Below, in pieces: positions 1 to 10,289 of a stretch of DNA of 22,810 nucleotides. The position numbers and the translations under genes were made by a program. Where the stretch lies: IMG/VR virus record IMGVR_UViG_3300037093_000044, positions 1 through 22,810 of that record. One strand, 5' to 3'. This stretch comes from a virus. Under the pieces are notes generated by a model that had not been told where the DNA came from, ran no database searches, and worked only from the letters and a program-made list of their open reading frames with translations. Every line of letters begins with the position of its first letter. Position 1 is the stretch's first letter.

Positions 1-102
1 AGAAGTAAGAGTGGCCCAGGCGGAAGTGACTACACCAGCAGCAGTAACTTTTGAGATGGTACTGTTGGTGTAGTTGGCTGTGTAAACGTCGCCGTTAGCC
101 AT
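1..102 (-). CDS. NHL-repeat-like (beta-propeller) phage protein, N-terminus only
   Basis: The frame is open for all 34 codons from an ATG at 102 to the left edge, so only the N-terminus is visible. It begins MANGDVYTANYTNSTISKV, followed by an Ala-Gly-Val-Val run. The pattern G-[DN]-V-Y-x-A-N-Y-x-N-S-T-[IV]-S-K-[IV] is the blade consensus of NHL/SMP-30-like beta-propellers. An in-frame TGA lies 8 codons upstream of the ATG. The only SD-like element is a G-run about 8 to 13 nt upstream, so a start at CTG or GTT a few codons earlier is possible. It is the last visible gene of the leftward structural block, after the collagen-like fibre. An adhesion or tail-tip role is inferred from this position and not shown by sequence. 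Confidence 0.55.
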   Translation of the reverse strand, partial: MANGDVYTANYTNSTISKVTAAGVVTSAWATLTS

Positions 103-145
103 GGCAGTTGCAACGCCCCCCAGTCAAGAGCCATACCTGCTTTGA

Positions 146-553
146 TCAGGGATGCGTGACCGTTCCCGCCGTGATCGACACCGTCTCGCTGGCCGTGATC
201 GAGGTCGAGGTGATGATGATGTCGGTGGCGGACGTGCCCACAGTCAGGCCCGAGACGACCGTATTGCCGTCACTGTCTCGCAACTCGGCGAGGGCGGCAG
301 TGCCAGACCCCGAGGCAAGCACAGAAAGTGTAACGCCCAACAGCGTCGCCACCTTGCCCACGATCGAGAAACTCGGCTTCTGCAGGACGATCGTCGCCAG
401 GACGCCGGTAGTGCCGGACAGCCCAGACGTGCCAATAACCAGCGTGCCGAAGGACGAGCGACCGTCGACTGAAACGCCGGCAGCTTGGGAGGTCGCAATG
501 AGCGCGGCGGTGAGGCGGGCAGTCGCCGCCACAGTCGAATACGTGCAGGTCAT
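146..553 (-). CDS. Small conserved beta-rich phage protein, function unknown
   Basis: This 135-aa protein has a perfect AGGAG SD site 8 nt before its ATG. It is rich in Thr, Ser, Val and Ala. It ends in a beta-rich stretch with SGLTVGTSATDIIITSTSI followed by SETVSITAGTVTH. This closing pattern (TVxSGLTVGTSxxDI, then ITAxxTVSITxxTITH) recurs in short phage proteins of unknown function encoded near virion structural genes; that recall was not checked by search. It follows the collagen-like fibre gene by 15 nt, which suggests a small structural or fibre-associated part. No signal peptide, membrane segment or enzyme motif is visible. Confidence 0.75.
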   Translation of the reverse strand: MTCTYSTVAATARLTAALIATSQAAGVSVDGRSSFGTLVIGTSGLSGTTGVLATIVLQKPSFSIVGKVATLLGVTLSVLASGSGTAALAELRDSDGNTVVSGLTVGTSATDIIITSTSITASETVSITAGTVTHP

Positions 554-568
554 GTTCTTAGCTCCTAC

Positions 569-2059
569 TTAGGCCCAAACGACGGCGATATTCGCGCCGC
601 TCTGGACGTTGTTAAACCGGATCACATTATAAGTCGAGACATGCCCGGAGGCATTCGTGAAACTCTGGGCCACGAGGGTAAAATCTGAGAACGCCAATCC
701 GCCGACCGTGACGTTCGAAGGCGAGCCCCAGGCTGCTGGGTAGGCGTAGTACGGATAGACATTCGTCGCCGCGCAGTTGTAATTGATCGATTTCCCAAAG
801 CTGGTCGCAAACTCGCTGCTCCCGAGCGCGAGAATCTGCGCAGTGGTCAGCGTGGCGCTCGCGTTCACACCCCAATATCGCTGGTTGTAGAACCCGATGC
901 TGGTCGACGCGGTGGCAGTGTTCGTGCCGTCAGAGGCGCTGATCGTCCAGGTCTCATTCGATGCCCAGCTACCGGTGATCGTGTCACTGCCGTTGCTCAG
1001 CGCCACCGCGCCGACACCGTTGTTGATCGAGGCGCTCGTCATCGTCTTGTTGTAAGTCCACGTGAACGTGATGCTGGTGATCGTCGTGCCGACCTCAACC
1101 GTGTTGACGTTGTTCGAAAGGCTGACGGACGGCGCAACATAAAGCAGATCATCGAGCGCCAATTGGACAGTCGTGAGAAGCGGATAGCCTGAGTTCGTGT
1201 AGCTGACATCGGCTGCGGTGGACGCCCCCCCACCAGTCCCCGCGGCTCCGGTCGGACCCGTCGGGCCTGCGCCTGTAGGACCCGTCGGACCTACCGTGGT
1301 TGAGTCGGCTCCTGTCGGACCGGTCGGTCCCGTAGGACCTCCTGCACCATCACCGCCATTCGTTCCTGCTGCGCCTGTAGGACCAGTCGGTCCCGTAGGA
1401 CCTCCTGCACCATCACCGCCATTCGTTCCTGCTGCGCCTGTAGGACCAGTCGGTCCCAATCCGCCCGCTGAGCCGCCGACCCCTGTTGGCCCTGTTGGTC
1501 CGCCACCGCCAGTCGGGCCCACGCCTCCCGCTCCGCCAGTCGGGCCAGCCGTACCTGGAGCCCCCGCAGCTCCGGCGACCCCTGTGGGGCCCGTAGGACC
1601 TCCTGCACCAGCAGCGCCGGCTGAGCCTGCAGCTCCCGCCGCACCAGTCGGACCAGTTGGTCCCATTCCGCCTGTTTGACCGACATCTCCTTGCACCCCC
1701 GTTGGGCCCCATGTACCGGTCGGGCCGGTCGGGCCTGCGTTCCCCGGCAATCCGGTCGGGCCGGTTAGACCTGGCGAGCCAGTAGGCCCGGTGGGTCCAT
1801 TGGAACCGGTCGGGCCGGTCAAACCATCTGACCCAGCCAGCCCGGCAGTCCCGGAAGGTCCGGTTGGCCCAGTCGGCCCCGTAACCCCCGGCGCACCATT
1901 CATCCCTGACGCACCTGCCGATCCTGTGGGGCCTGGAGCCCCAGCGCCAGTAGGCCCCGTCGGACCTGAACCATTGCCCATCGGACCGCGCGCGCCAGTC
2001 GGCCCCGTCGGGCCGGTCGCCATCCAAATCCCGTGAGCCTCAAACTCGCGCATCATCAT
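569..2059 (-). CDS. Collagen-like tail fibre/appendage protein with C-terminal beta domain
   Basis: This 496-aa protein has a short N-terminal leader (about residues 1-13). A long Gly-X-Y collagen-like region dominated by GPTGPTG follows (about 14-280), then a roughly 215-residue C-terminal part. The C-terminal part begins with an Ig-like/beta-sandwich stretch ([19 protein letters not shown] onward) and ends in an aromatic-rich region. Collagen-like repeats in phage proteins form trimeric stalks that carry a receptor-binding or trimerising head, so a fibre role is a good inference. Three tandem ATGs lie at 2059, 2056 and 2053. The first overlaps the stop of the giant virion gene as ATGA, suggesting coupled translation. 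A further ATG at 2023 would start directly before the first GPTG. A 63-bp perfect tandem duplication lies inside the stalk. Many antisense and frame-shifted open frames here are by-products of the repetitive composition. Confidence 0.85.
   Translation of the reverse strand: MMMREFEAHGIWMATGPTGPTGARGPMGNGSGPTGPTGAGAPGPTGSAGASGMNGAPGVTGPTGPTGPSGTAGLAGSDGLTGPTGSNGPTGPTGSPGLTGPTGLPGNAGPTGPTGTWGPTGVQGDVGQTGGMGPTGPTGAAGAAGSAGAAGAGGPTGPTGVAGAAGAPGTAGPTGGAGGVGPTGGGGPTGPTGVGGSAGGLGPTGPTGAAGTNGGDGAGGPTGPTGPTGAAGTNGGDGAGGPTGPTGPTGADSTTVGPTGPTGAGPTGPTGAAGTGGGASTAADVSYTNSGYPLLTTVQLALDDLLYVAPSVSLSNNVNTVEVGTTITSITFTWTYNKTMTSASINNGVGAVALSNGSDTITGSWASNETWTISASDGTNTATASTSIGFYNQRYWGVNASATLTTAQILALGSSEFATSFGKSINYNCAATNVYPYYAYPAAWGSPSNVTVGGLAFSDFTLVAQSFTNASGHVSTYNVIRFNNVQSGANIAVVWA
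1323..1448. repeat. Two perfect tandem copies of a 63-bp unit in the collagen-like gene
   Basis: Positions 1323-1385 and 1386-1448 are identical by eye. A third copy begins at 1449 but diverges after about 9 bases. The unit encodes 21 residues, seven Gly-X-Y triplets containing [12 protein letters not shown] and GPTG steps. Because the unit length is a multiple of nine bases, gain or loss of a copy preserves both reading frame and triple-helix register. Confidence 0.9.
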
Positions 2060-5000
2060 TGTCCCGGATTAGCGAAGCCGAGCGTGTTGCGTAGGCTGAG
2101 GTCGGGCAACTTGACACCAGACGGCGTGCCCATCGCCTGTGCCAGCATACTCTGACGCAAATGACGTGACAGATTTCGGCCGAAGCTCGCCGCCGGAGAA
2201 CCCAGCCCAGGGTGGTCCATCTGATACTTCACGGCCTCTTGCATCCACGACTGGACCCCCGCGTTGTCGCCGGTCTGCGCCGCCCGCAAGAGATGCTGAT
2301 TGATGTTCTGCAGCCGGTACTGCCGCTGTGCGAGCAGGCCGGTCTTGATGCGGTTGGCGTCTTCGTATAGCGCCAGATTCGCTGGGTCAAGCCCGAACGC
2401 CATCTTGGCGATGTCCGCTCCAGATGGCTGCACGTTGTACCGATCGCCTGACGCGTTGATGTAGCCGTGCTCGCGCGCATATTCCGCCTCAGCGATGCCC
2501 TTAAAGCCCTCCGGCAGCATCTTGATCGCGGCGCGCATGTAGTCGCCGTTCATCAGATCACGCGCCCCGAGATACATATTGCTGATCTCGCCAGCACCTG
2601 AACCGGCCATGGACTTGTAGAAGTCCTTCGACGAATCCTCGAACTTGCGCTTGTCAGTCAGGATGCTGGTGCCCGGCAGCAAGTTGGCGTCACCAAGACG
2701 CGACATGTCCACGCCGAGCGCGCGGGGCAGCCCCTTCGACAGGACCTCACCGACATCCTTGCCGAACATGGTGCGCAGCCACGTGCGGTACAGGCCCTCA
2801 GTGTCTATGTCGTCCCTGCCTGTAATCCCGTAGGCCAGTTTGTCGGCGACGCCAGCGAACGCATTCGCCAGCGGCAGCCCGAGCGTGCCGCAGACCATCG
2901 TCGTCATCGCCGCATGCACCGCTAGGAACTTAATCGCCTCCTTCTGTGCGTCTGGCCCCCGAGCGCCGGCAGCCGAAATGACCTCCTGGTAGAGTTTGCC
3001 CACCATCTTGGTGTGCCAGCTGCTGAACGCAAGCGAGATTTTCGTGTACGGGCCGAATGGGCCATAGCCGCTAAGCAGGCGCGACGACGCTTGCGCGCTC
3101 CAATCCCACTGGGAATCACGCACAATCTTCTCGACGAAATCACCCCGCGACATTCCCTTCACAGGATGTGCGTCGTAGGCGTCCGCCGCGGCGAAGGCCA
3201 TGGTCACACGACCAGTCATCTCCGCACCGAAGCCAAGGGCGTTCGCCCAGTGTTCCGCCTTCTGCATCGGCGATCCGGTGTCTTCTCCGTGCTCGATCAT
3301 GGTGCGCGTGAAAGTCGAGTTGAGACCCCCGCGAGCGTCCAGGTCCATGAGGGTCGCGAGTCGGTTTGCGGAGATTTTGCCTTCCAGCGCACTCTTGCGG
3401 AAACCCATCTCCGCGCCGTCAGGACTGCGCACGACCGCCGCCATCGTCTTGACGGTGTCCGGCGTCGCACCTGCAATATGCAATGAAGACTTCATGAACC
3501 CATGCGTCTTGGCCAGCTCTGGAAGACCTACCAGCGGGACCTGCGACATGGCGGTGAACGTGTAGACCGGACTGAAGCCAATCATGATCGTGTGCATTAC
3601 AGCTCGCACACCGTCGATCAGTTTGTTGCTCAGCGGGTGCAAGGCATACGCCTCGCGCTGCATCCACTCGTCCGCGATGTCGTGGATCGCCACGCGCTCG
3701 TTATCCGTCAGAGTCGGGTCGCTCTTCGCATCCAGCACCCTCTGGCGCATCGCTTGCATGGTCGTCGACATCATGCCCCTGGTCCCGAGCCCGACCGACG
3801 TGCGAACGCTGGAGCGCAGGGTCAGCGCCTGAGCCTTCAGCATGTCGCTATCGAAGCCGTGAACCATGTTGCGCGGCTGCAAGAATTTCGTAAACGAGTG
3901 ATCGGGCAAGCCGTCCAGCACCTGGTTGGTGATGTTCTCCCGCAGCACCTGGGCGTCAGCCGCGTTCATGCCCTCAGGAATCCATTCCTTGGAGTTGTCG
4001 AGCAGCCGCTGAAGGATCGCCGGGGCCTTGCCCTGACTCGTGTCAAGCGACTCCGGGCGACCGACGAACAGCTCTGGCCCGAGATGTCCAGCCTTCTGCA
4101 GCTCCCGGAACACACCGGCGAGGCTTTCCATCTGGCCCTGAGTCTCGACACGCGACATGATCGATGACTGGTCGTCGCCGCCCATCAGATGCAGGTTGCG
4201 GAAGCTGGCCTTATCCAGCGCATCCCGCATCGCCACGATCGCCCCCGGCTTGACCTTACCCGCCTCATCGACCGCAAATTTGCCAGCGACGAAATACTTG
4301 CCACTGCGCCGAAACGGCGCGTAGTCACCTGCCGCCGCCTGATCCAGCGCCATGCCGGCCTGCTTGCTCAGCGCCTTGAGATCAGGGTTCGCAGCGGCCA
4401 ACACCTTGGCGACCTTCGGATCGGTCTCCGCCTTCGCTGCATCCGCCGCAGTCATGAGGTGCAACTGCAGTTTCCCGTAGCCCTCGTTGGCGATCCGCTT
4501 CCAGTACGTGTTATTCTTGACCGCGTTGTCGTGCTCGTCCGCCATCGCCTGGTAGTCCAGGAACGGGTTCGTCGCCCAAGGCTTGAACGGCACCGGGTCA
4601 TTCGCGTGACGATCCACAACCTCTTGGATTTGCGCTGCGACGCGCATGTAGTGCGAAGTCTGGCCGTCCATCAGGTAGCCATCCAAGATCGGCTTACCGC
4701 CCTGCGTGCGGATGCTGTCGAGCTGGCTCTTCAGCCCAGGGTCGTCCTTGGGGAGGCGCTGCGAGTCGATGAGGTATTGCTGAATCTGGCCCCACATCGC
4801 CTTGCCGCCCGGAGTCTTGATGAACTCCCGCACGGCCCTGATCCCTGGGGTGAAGCCCTTATTGGCCTTGTCCAGCACGTTGTCACGCGTGTTCGACGCC
4901 TCGTAGTAGGCTTTGCCCTCAGCGAATTTCTTGGCCCAGATGTTGGCCAGCGACTGGCCGTCTGTAGCCATCGCCAGAGCACGCCGTGACGCCCCGCGGA

Positions 5001-8000
5001 GATTGGCCCACCACTCCGACCCCATGCCGGCGGCGCGCTTGGTCAAGCCGTCTGCGCTCTTGATGAAGTCGCCGACATCCTTCTCCATGTCCTGGACCGA
5101 GCGCGCGGCACGCATCTCTGGTGGCTCGATCGGAATTTGTCCGCCGCCCATCAGCTTGCGCTGCGCCAGCCAGCCCATGTCAGAGTCGGGTTGCATGTGA
5201 TCGAGGAAGTCCTTCACCGCGTCGTTCGGCATGAACTTCTGACCAGTGACGGCAGTGATGAACTCCCGCATCCGTTGCGCCACCGCAGAGAAGAACTTCT
5301 GAACCGCCGACAACGGCTTCTCAGCCGTCGTGGCCCAGCGCGACACGTTGTCGGCGAACCATTCGTCGAACCCGGTCAGATATCTGAAGTACGCAGCGTG
5401 AGCCGAATCGACCGGGCGTGCCCAGGACGGATCGTCAAGCTCCATCGCCATCTCGCGGTTGCGCGTCATGCGGACGATGTCCTGCATCGTCGCGCCAGTC
5501 GTCGCACGAAAATACGCGTCATACGCCCTCCGGACGGCCGACTGGACCGCGTCCGACGCGTTGTGCAGCGCCACCCGTTGGACAATATGACCTACCTCAT
5601 GCGAGGCGGCCTCGACCGTCCGAACGTCCGACATCCCAGGCCGCATGTAGATGTAGAAATCCTTCTGATCTGGTCCGAACTGACGCATGTGCCCCAGCTG
5701 CGCCCCATCCATGCCTGCCGTCCTGGCCGGTGCGTATGCCCCGTTGAGCTGGAGATCATCTCCAGCCTGACCATGTACGTCACCAGGGTGAACGATCAGC
5801 ACACGCGTATTACCAAGGCCCAGCATACGCATCAGGCGCGAAACATACCCAACCACCCGCGGATCAGCGGATGGGGTGCCGACGACCTTGTCGGTCGCAC
5901 CCTTGAACGGGCCATCGGGATCAGTCTTCTGCGACTTGATGTACTGATCCCGCGCCGCCACCAGCTTCGCCTTGACCGGTTCGGTCATCCACGGAGCCGT
6001 AGTGTCATCCAGGCTGAACTTAGTGCGCTGCCCGGTCGCCCGATCGACAGGGACATACAGGTCCTGGCCGAGCATGTTGTGCCCGCGGATCAGCGCATGA
6101 TCTGCGTCGTGATACGCCACGTCGCCACCAAGTTCTGCCGCATGACCCGTCGCCCAGCTCGGTGGCTGATCCTTGGGGGATTCAACCCCCTGCGCCTCGA
6201 ACGCAGTTAGCGGCGCGGCGGCGCGCACGGTGCGCCCCTCGATGTCATCGCGGGCCGCGAACGCGTTGATCGCCCGGCGCACAGCGTCCGGATCACCATG
6301 CCCCAGGCGATCAGACGCCAGCGCTTTATCGGCGTACGCCTGCCAGACCGAATTCGGCTCGGCGTCGCGGATGGCCTGTAGCCTGGCCCGCTGCTCATCA
6401 CGGAACTGCTTGACCGTATCAACCGCAGCCTGCACCACCTTCGGGTCGGAGTGCTGTAGATCACCAGGGATCGTTGGTGGCTGCCCAGCCCGACCCGCAA
6501 TAGGCTCAGATTTCGCTAGTAGTGGCTCGACATGCGTTGGCGCAGGCGGCAGCTTGGCTTCCTCGCCGGTCAGATCGCGGAGCACCCGACCACCGTCGGG
6601 GGCGGTCAGGTTTGGTTCGAGTCCTTCGGGGGCGGTGGCGACTTCTGGGTGGTCTTGGGCGTACTGCTCCCAGTGGGGGAGGCGAGCATCCCCAGGTGCA
6701 ACTTCCGCGGGAGCTTCTTTCCCTTGGGCGTCGCTGCCTCGAACTCCTTCGCCAACTCCGGGTGCTGGCTGTACATGAACGCCCGCTGTGCTTGGCTCTT
6801 GAACGGCATCTGGAGCCTCCGTTGGTTCCGGCGCGATGGGCTTCTTCAAGGCGTCCAAGCGTAGACCGGCCTCAGCGTGCAGGTCGGCCATCGCCTGAGC
6901 CGCGGCCAGCTCGGGTTTCAGCGCATCGTTCGCCCGCTTCACACGCAGGAAGTCTTCTTTCGTCTTGGCGGCAGCCTGATCGGCCTGCAGCCTATCATTC
7001 TGGTCGTTCAATTCCTTCAGCACGACCTGTGGATCAGACGGAAGCCCGTCCTTCATCACACCGTATTTCTCGGCGATTTTCTGGAGATACCCCGGAACAT
7101 CCTTGTTAGATGCGTCAGCGTCGTTCACGTAATCCTTCAACGCGCTGACCATCTCGTAGGGGTCCTTCGCGTTGAGGTTCTGGAAAAACGGATTCTTCGC
7201 CGCCCACATCTGCTGCTGTTTGGTCAGGTCGGCGAGCACCGATTCCTTGAACTGGTTCACCTCGGGCTCACGCGCCGCCACCTCTTCAGGGGTGTAGTTC
7301 GGGATGACAAAGCCAATACCGGGCGTCGCACCGGGAGGCGTCCGCCGGGCGAATTCCTGGTTGATCTCCGCGTATTCCGCTTTCTGGAGCCGTCCAAGAC
7401 CAGCAGGGATCGCGCCGCGCGCTGGCTTCTCAGCCCTGCCCCGCAGTGCCTCCTGCCTGGCGTTCAGATCGGCATCCGACATGTCGGACACGGGCGTTGG
7501 CGCTTCGAGCAGAGGCGTGCCATCTGGAGCGGGCAGGCCGTGTCCGATCGGCGGGTTGTTCAGCCACTCTTCAGGCGGACGCCAGCCAGGTGCCGCACCA
7601 GCCGGCAGCGAGCCTGGTGGGCGCGTGTACATCTTCTGCGCTTCTTCTGGCGGCAGGCCAGCTAGCGGAAGGCCCATCGTGCCAGGACGGACAGGTGCAG
7701 GCTGAGACTTGGTCGCAGCGTCTACCACCGCTGACATATCGTCAGGTGTAACGCCGCTCGGGGGTGTCCCCTGCATGTCCACCATCTTCGGATGGAGCGC
7801 CCCGAACGCACCACCCAGAACACCCCCCATCATCACCGCGGACAGACCGGCGTCGACAATCTTGCGCGCACGATCAGGAGCAGGCATCTCCGGGGCATAA
7901 GCCTCTTGGGATACGGCGGTCTGTCCGGCTGCTAGAACACCTTGATAGCCACCCACGACGGCTGCATTGGTGAACGCCCGCTTGGCGGGGCCCCCCACTG

Positions 8001-8583
8001 CGCCATCCTTCATGATTTGGCCGAGTTTGCCGGGCATGAAGCCCATAGCTGCACCCTCAGGGATGCCCAAAGCCAACGCCTTGGCCGCGCCGGCCTGCGA
8101 CAGAGCGCCGGGGTGCTGTGCCTCTTCCTGCTCGACGTTCGACCCCACAGCCCCAGGGATCATGAACGGCGCAGCCCGCGCCGCGGAAGCGAGTGTGCCG
8201 GCCCCCGACAGTGCCTTAATACCCCCAAGCGCCTCGCCACCAAAGCCAGCGAGCGCCAAAGTTGGGACCATCTGGGCGATGTTGTACGCGATGCGTTCTG
8301 GGTGGTACCAGGGCAACGCGTCGATATCGGGGCGGCTGGCCTGCTGCGCCCACGCGGCCGAGTTGTCGCCAAGCCGCTTGCCGAGGCCACCCTGAACAAC
8401 GTCAGGGACCCCAAGGACCGTACCGGCCGCTTGGATGGTGTGGCCAATCCCAGCATACAGCTCCCCCGTGCCTTTCTGAAGGCCAGAGGTCAGCCAGTTC
8501 CCCGGCTGAGACGCCGGAGCTGGATTACTTCCATCCAGGACATGAAAGATTGGAAGCTGTGAGAGCCAGTCTTGATCGGCCAT
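2056..8583 (-). CDS. Giant virion (probable ejection) protein with zinc-peptidase-like motif
   Basis: This 2175-aa protein starts at the ATG at 8583 ([10 protein letters not shown]). A TTG at 8595 would add four residues but lacks an SD site, whereas a G-run lies 4 nt before the ATG. The first 250 or so residues include Gly/Ala-rich hydrophobic segments. Residues about 250-700 are Pro/Glu/Ala-rich and look disordered. HEVGH at 995-999 fits the HExxH zinc-peptidase motif, and E1074 in DEWFAD is a plausible third ligand. The rest is largely helical, with [11 protein letters not shown] at about 1839 and a hydrophobic stretch near 1875-1900. Its size, position after the connector genes and mixed architecture match large proteins carried in phage heads and injected with DNA. 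No RNA-polymerase motif was recognised, so it is not evidently an N4-type virion RNA polymerase. Residues about 592-660 are also read in another frame by a nested gene. Confidence 0.8.
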   Translation of the reverse strand: MADQDWLSQLPIFHVLDGSNPAPASQPGNWLTSGLQKGTGELYAGIGHTIQAAGTVLGVPDVVQGGLGKRLGDNSAAWAQQASRPDIDALPWYHPERIAYNIAQMVPTLALAGFGGEALGGIKALSGAGTLASAARAAPFMIPGAVGSNVEQEEAQHPGALSQAGAAKALALGIPEGAAMGFMPGKLGQIMKDGAVGGPAKRAFTNAAVVGGYQGVLAAGQTAVSQEAYAPEMPAPDRARKIVDAGLSAVMMGGVLGGAFGALHPKMVDMQGTPPSGVTPDDMSAVVDAATKSQPAPVRPGTMGLPLAGLPPEEAQKMYTRPPGSLPAGAAPGWRPPEEWLNNPPIGHGLPAPDGTPLLEAPTPVSDMSDADLNARQEALRGRAEKPARGAIPAGLGRLQKAEYAEINQEFARRTPPGATPGIGFVIPNYTPEEVAAREPEVNQFKESVLADLTKQQQMWAAKNPFFQNLNAKDPYEMVSALKDYVNDADASNKDVPGYLQKIAEKYGVMKDGLPSDPQVVLKELNDQNDRLQADQAAAKTKEDFLRVKRANDALKPELAAAQAMADLHAEAGLRLDALKKPIAPEPTEAPDAVQEPSTAGVHVQPAPGVGEGVRGSDAQGKEAPAEVAPGDARLPHWEQYAQDHPEVATAPEGLEPNLTAPDGGRVLRDLTGEEAKLPPAPTHVEPLLAKSEPIAGRAGQPPTIPGDLQHSDPKVVQAAVDTVKQFRDEQRARLQAIRDAEPNSVWQAYADKALASDRLGHGDPDAVRRAINAFAARDDIEGRTVRAAAPLTAFEAQGVESPKDQPPSWATGHAAELGGDVAYHDADHALIRGHNMLGQDLYVPVDRATGQRTKFSLDDTTAPWMTEPVKAKLVAARDQYIKSQKTDPDGPFKGATDKVVGTPSADPRVVGYVSRLMRMLGLGNTRVLIVHPGDVHGQAGDDLQLNGAYAPARTAGMDGAQLGHMRQFGPDQKDFYIYMRPGMSDVRTVEAASHEVGHIVQRVALHNASDAVQSAVRRAYDAYFRATTGATMQDIVRMTRNREMAMELDDPSWARPVDSAHAAYFRYLTGFDEWFADNVSRWATTAEKPLSAVQKFFSAVAQRMREFITAVTGQKFMPNDAVKDFLDHMQPDSDMGWLAQRKLMGGGQIPIEPPEMRAARSVQDMEKDVGDFIKSADGLTKRAAGMGSEWWANLRGASRRALAMATDGQSLANIWAKKFAEGKAYYEASNTRDNVLDKANKGFTPGIRAVREFIKTPGGKAMWGQIQQYLIDSQRLPKDDPGLKSQLDSIRTQGGKPILDGYLMDGQTSHYMRVAAQIQEVVDRHANDPVPFKPWATNPFLDYQAMADEHDNAVKNNTYWKRIANEGYGKLQLHLMTAADAAKAETDPKVAKVLAAANPDLKALSKQAGMALDQAAAGDYAPFRRSGKYFVAGKFAVDEAGKVKPGAIVAMRDALDKASFRNLHLMGGDDQSSIMSRVETQGQMESLAGVFRELQKAGHLGPELFVGRPESLDTSQGKAPAILQRLLDNSKEWIPEGMNAADAQVLRENITNQVLDGLPDHSFTKFLQPRNMVHGFDSDMLKAQALTLRSSVRTSVGLGTRGMMSTTMQAMRQRVLDAKSDPTLTDNERVAIHDIADEWMQREAYALHPLSNKLIDGVRAVMHTIMIGFSPVYTFTAMSQVPLVGLPELAKTHGFMKSSLHIAGATPDTVKTMAAVVRSPDGAEMGFRKSALEGKISANRLATLMDLDARGGLNSTFTRTMIEHGEDTGSPMQKAEHWANALGFGAEMTGRVTMAFAAADAYDAHPVKGMSRGDFVEKIVRDSQWDWSAQASSRLLSGYGPFGPYTKISLAFSSWHTKMVGKLYQEVISAAGARGPDAQKEAIKFLAVHAAMTTMVCGTLGLPLANAFAGVADKLAYGITGRDDIDTEGLYRTWLRTMFGKDVGEVLSKGLPRALGVDMSRLGDANLLPGTSILTDKRKFEDSSKDFYKSMAGSGAGEISNMYLGARDLMNGDYMRAAIKMLPEGFKGIAEAEYAREHGYINASGDRYNVQPSGADIAKMAFGLDPANLALYEDANRIKTGLLAQRQYRLQNINQHLLRAAQTGDNAGVQSWMQEAVKYQMDHPGLGSPAASFGRNLSRHLRQSMLAQAMGTPSGVKLPDLSLRNTLGFANPGQ
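6606..6809 (-). CDS. Small conserved phage protein (MPFKSxAQR family) nested in the giant gene
   Basis: This 67-aa gene lies wholly inside the giant virion gene, in the +1 frame. It starts [19 protein letters not shown] and continues to [11 protein letters not shown]. The pattern MPFKSxAQRxFMYxxHPE..TPKGKKLP is one I recognise from small stand-alone phage proteins of unknown function. The ATG at 6809 has a full GGAGG SD site at 6816-6820 with 6-nt spacing. Third codon positions in its first 40 codons are mostly G or C. The host frame over the same stretch has many A/T third positions and encodes a Pro/Gly/Ala/Glu-rich low-complexity run, so this frame looks like the better-conserved one there. 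The tail ([19 protein letters not shown]) is low complexity, where the host frame looks more constrained. Function unknown; the basic, Lys-rich composition is compatible with nucleic-acid binding but does not show it. Confidence 0.75.
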   Translation of the reverse strand: MPFKSQAQRAFMYSQHPELAKEFEAATPKGKKLPRKLHLGMLASPTGSSTPKTTQKSPPPPKDSNQT

Positions 8584-8598
8584 GATGCCCCCCAACTA

Positions 8599-9444
8599 TC
8601 AGGTGCCATCACCCGGATCAACTGCTCCAGCCGGCAGAGTCGGCGTGGGCATCGTCGGTGCCACGCCGTTCTGTGCGCCCCACACCTCGTTGGCCGTCGG
8701 GTTGAAAACGCGCCGAAGCTGCTCAATGCGCGCTGCGTACGCTGCGTCCCTCGCGGCCAACGCCTGCGGAGTGCCTGCGCCCTGCGCCGCGTCAATTTGG
8801 CCGAGCGACTCCTGGAGAGCCCGATTGATCCCCTCCACCATCAGATGTTGGGCTTGTTCTTGTGGGTGAAGGAAGAACGGGGCGGCCATCTTCACGTCGT
8901 AATTGGTCATGGGCCGCTGCATCGTAACCGGAGCCGAAGCATCCGATTTTGGACCACCAGGTTGCCCTGGAAGAGCCTGATCGAGAGCACTCAGCTGAAA
9001 CGACTTCCCACGCACCGCCGTAGCCACTTGCGCCCGCGCAAGATCATTTCCCACGCCACCCTGGTACGTAGCTGGCCTTCCATCAGCCCCATAGACCATA
9101 GGGGGCGCACCAGTCGCCGCCGCACCCCAGCGGGCGACCATGGCCGGAGTTGCATAAGCCGGAGGACCACTCGGCGGTCCAGCCGCCACAGGCCCGGTAA
9201 TGGGCGGCGCGCCAACAGGCGCAGCCATGGTACCGGCAGGCGGCCAGCCGACGCCGCGCGCGCGACCCACAGCGGTCGGGGCGATCGGGGCCGGGGTCAG
9301 GTTGACGGGGAACGGGCCGGTGGTCCCCTTGGTCAGCGTGCCGGGTTTGACGCTAGGGGCAGCCACATCAGCCGCGCCGTCCTTGAAGTGCGGAACAGCG
9401 CCGAACTGAAGCGGCGACATCTTCGGGAGGGCCATACCGGACAT
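8599..9444 (-). CDS. Pro/Ala/Gly-rich probable virion protein, unknown
   Basis: This 281-aa protein has an AGGAG SD site 8 nt before its ATG. Residues about 1-120 are rich in Pro, Ala, Gly and Val with no obvious fold. Residues about 185-250 are more helical (QEQAQHLMVEGINRALQES, then an Ala/Arg/Gln-rich helix). The last 30 residues are again Pro-rich. The gene lies between the head-tail adaptor and the giant virion protein, with its TGA 15 nt before the ATG of the latter. A small internal or connector-associated virion protein is the best guess from context alone. No family was recognised. Confidence 0.7.
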   Translation of the reverse strand: MSGMALPKMSPLQFGAVPHFKDGAADVAAPSVKPGTLTKGTTGPFPVNLTPAPIAPTAVGRARGVGWPPAGTMAAPVGAPPITGPVAAGPPSGPPAYATPAMVARWGAAATGAPPMVYGADGRPATYQGGVGNDLARAQVATAVRGKSFQLSALDQALPGQPGGPKSDASAPVTMQRPMTNYDVKMAAPFFLHPQEQAQHLMVEGINRALQESLGQIDAAQGAGTPQALAARDAAYAARIEQLRRVFNPTANEVWGAQNGVAPTMPTPTLPAGAVDPGDGT

Positions 9445-9518
9445 CGCGAAATCTCCTACACGCGGGCAAACTCACCGTAACGCGTTCGCGCTGCGGTTGC
9501 AATGGCCTGCGCGGAGCG

Positions 9519-10274
9519 TCAATTGCCCTCGTATGACCACGCATTCCGGCCGAAACCCCAGGCCGAGACTGCGAATAGTTTGCGCATCGCGATGTTCCGG
9601 GCCTCAGTGCAGTGAGCCTCGAAGGACGCACGGAAAGCCGCAGCGAGATCGGGGTTGCCTGCGTCGACATCCACCTTACGGAGCGCCAAGTAGGCGGCCC
9701 AATCGAGCATGTCGAGATGGTGTTCCTCGGGGATTTCGGGAACGGCTTTCATGTCGTCCATGGTCAGGTGGTTCATCGGCATACGGATGACCCGCAGGAT
9801 CAATTCCTGGACATGCACAGGGTCCGGCGCGGGGTAGACGCGGAGCACCATCGTACCCATGGACCCGTCCTCGTCCGGGGCCACCTGCTCGTCAGTGTCG
9901 AACGCCACCATCTTGCCGGGCGGCAGCACGCTCAGCGCCGACGGATCGAAGAAATAGGTGTCGGGGACGTGGTAGGTGTCGAACAGCGCGTGCCCGGCGC
10001 GCGCCAGGTCGGCCTGGTCGCCGCGACAGCGGGCGGAGATGACTGCGATGATCGAGGAGTCCAGCACGTATTCGCGCTCAAACGGCTCGGTCTCCTGCGG
10101 CATCTTGTCGCGGATCATGAGCGCCTGACGCGCCATGCGGCGCTGGGCTTGATCGATATAGAGGACGAGACGGCGATCAGACCACAGCTGGCTGTGGCCA
10201 CCCCCGCCGATCTGATCGGAGTTGTCATGCAGGATGCCATCCCGCAGCTCTTCGAGCAGCTCGGCGAGGTTCAT
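9519..10274 (-). CDS. Probable head-tail adaptor (connector) protein
   Basis: This 251-aa soluble protein begins MNLAELLEELRDGILHD and then has LWSDRRLVLYIDQAQRRMARQ. Such an N-terminal helix, followed by a W-[ST]-[DN]-x-x-L-x-x-[YW]-[IL]-[DN] step, is typical of phage adaptor proteins that bind beneath the portal. A middle beta-rich part follows, then a C-terminal helical segment (DMLDWAAYLALRKVDVDAG). The order portal, scaffold, capsid, small head genes, adaptor is also what podovirus-type phages show. The SD site is AAGGGG, 6 nt before the ATG. No large tail nozzle gene is recognisable in this window; it may lie beyond the left edge. Identification rests on motif impression and gene order. 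Confidence 0.6.
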   Translation of the reverse strand: MNLAELLEELRDGILHDNSDQIGGGGHSQLWSDRRLVLYIDQAQRRMARQALMIRDKMPQETEPFEREYVLDSSIIAVISARCRGDQADLARAGHALFDTYHVPDTYFFDPSALSVLPPGKMVAFDTDEQVAPDEDGSMGTMVLRVYPAPDPVHVQELILRVIRMPMNHLTMDDMKAVPEIPEEHHLDMLDWAAYLALRKVDVDAGNPDLAAAFRASFEAHCTEARNIAMRKLFAVSAWGFGRNAWSYEGN

Positions 10275-10289
10275 AGCCAGCCCCTTGAC

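Noticed and set aside
30-134. 34-codon minus-strand frame (MALDWGALQLPW...) at the left end
   Set aside because: It overlaps the NHL-like frame, which has a recognisable repeat consensus; this frame shows no family feature and a hydrophobic run typical of frame-shifted reading.
2056-8583. N4-type virion RNA polymerase identity for the giant protein
   Set aside because: Although the capsid is N4-gp56-like and the protein is very large, no single-subunit RNA-polymerase motif was recognised, and the clearest motif is a zinc-peptidase HExxH.
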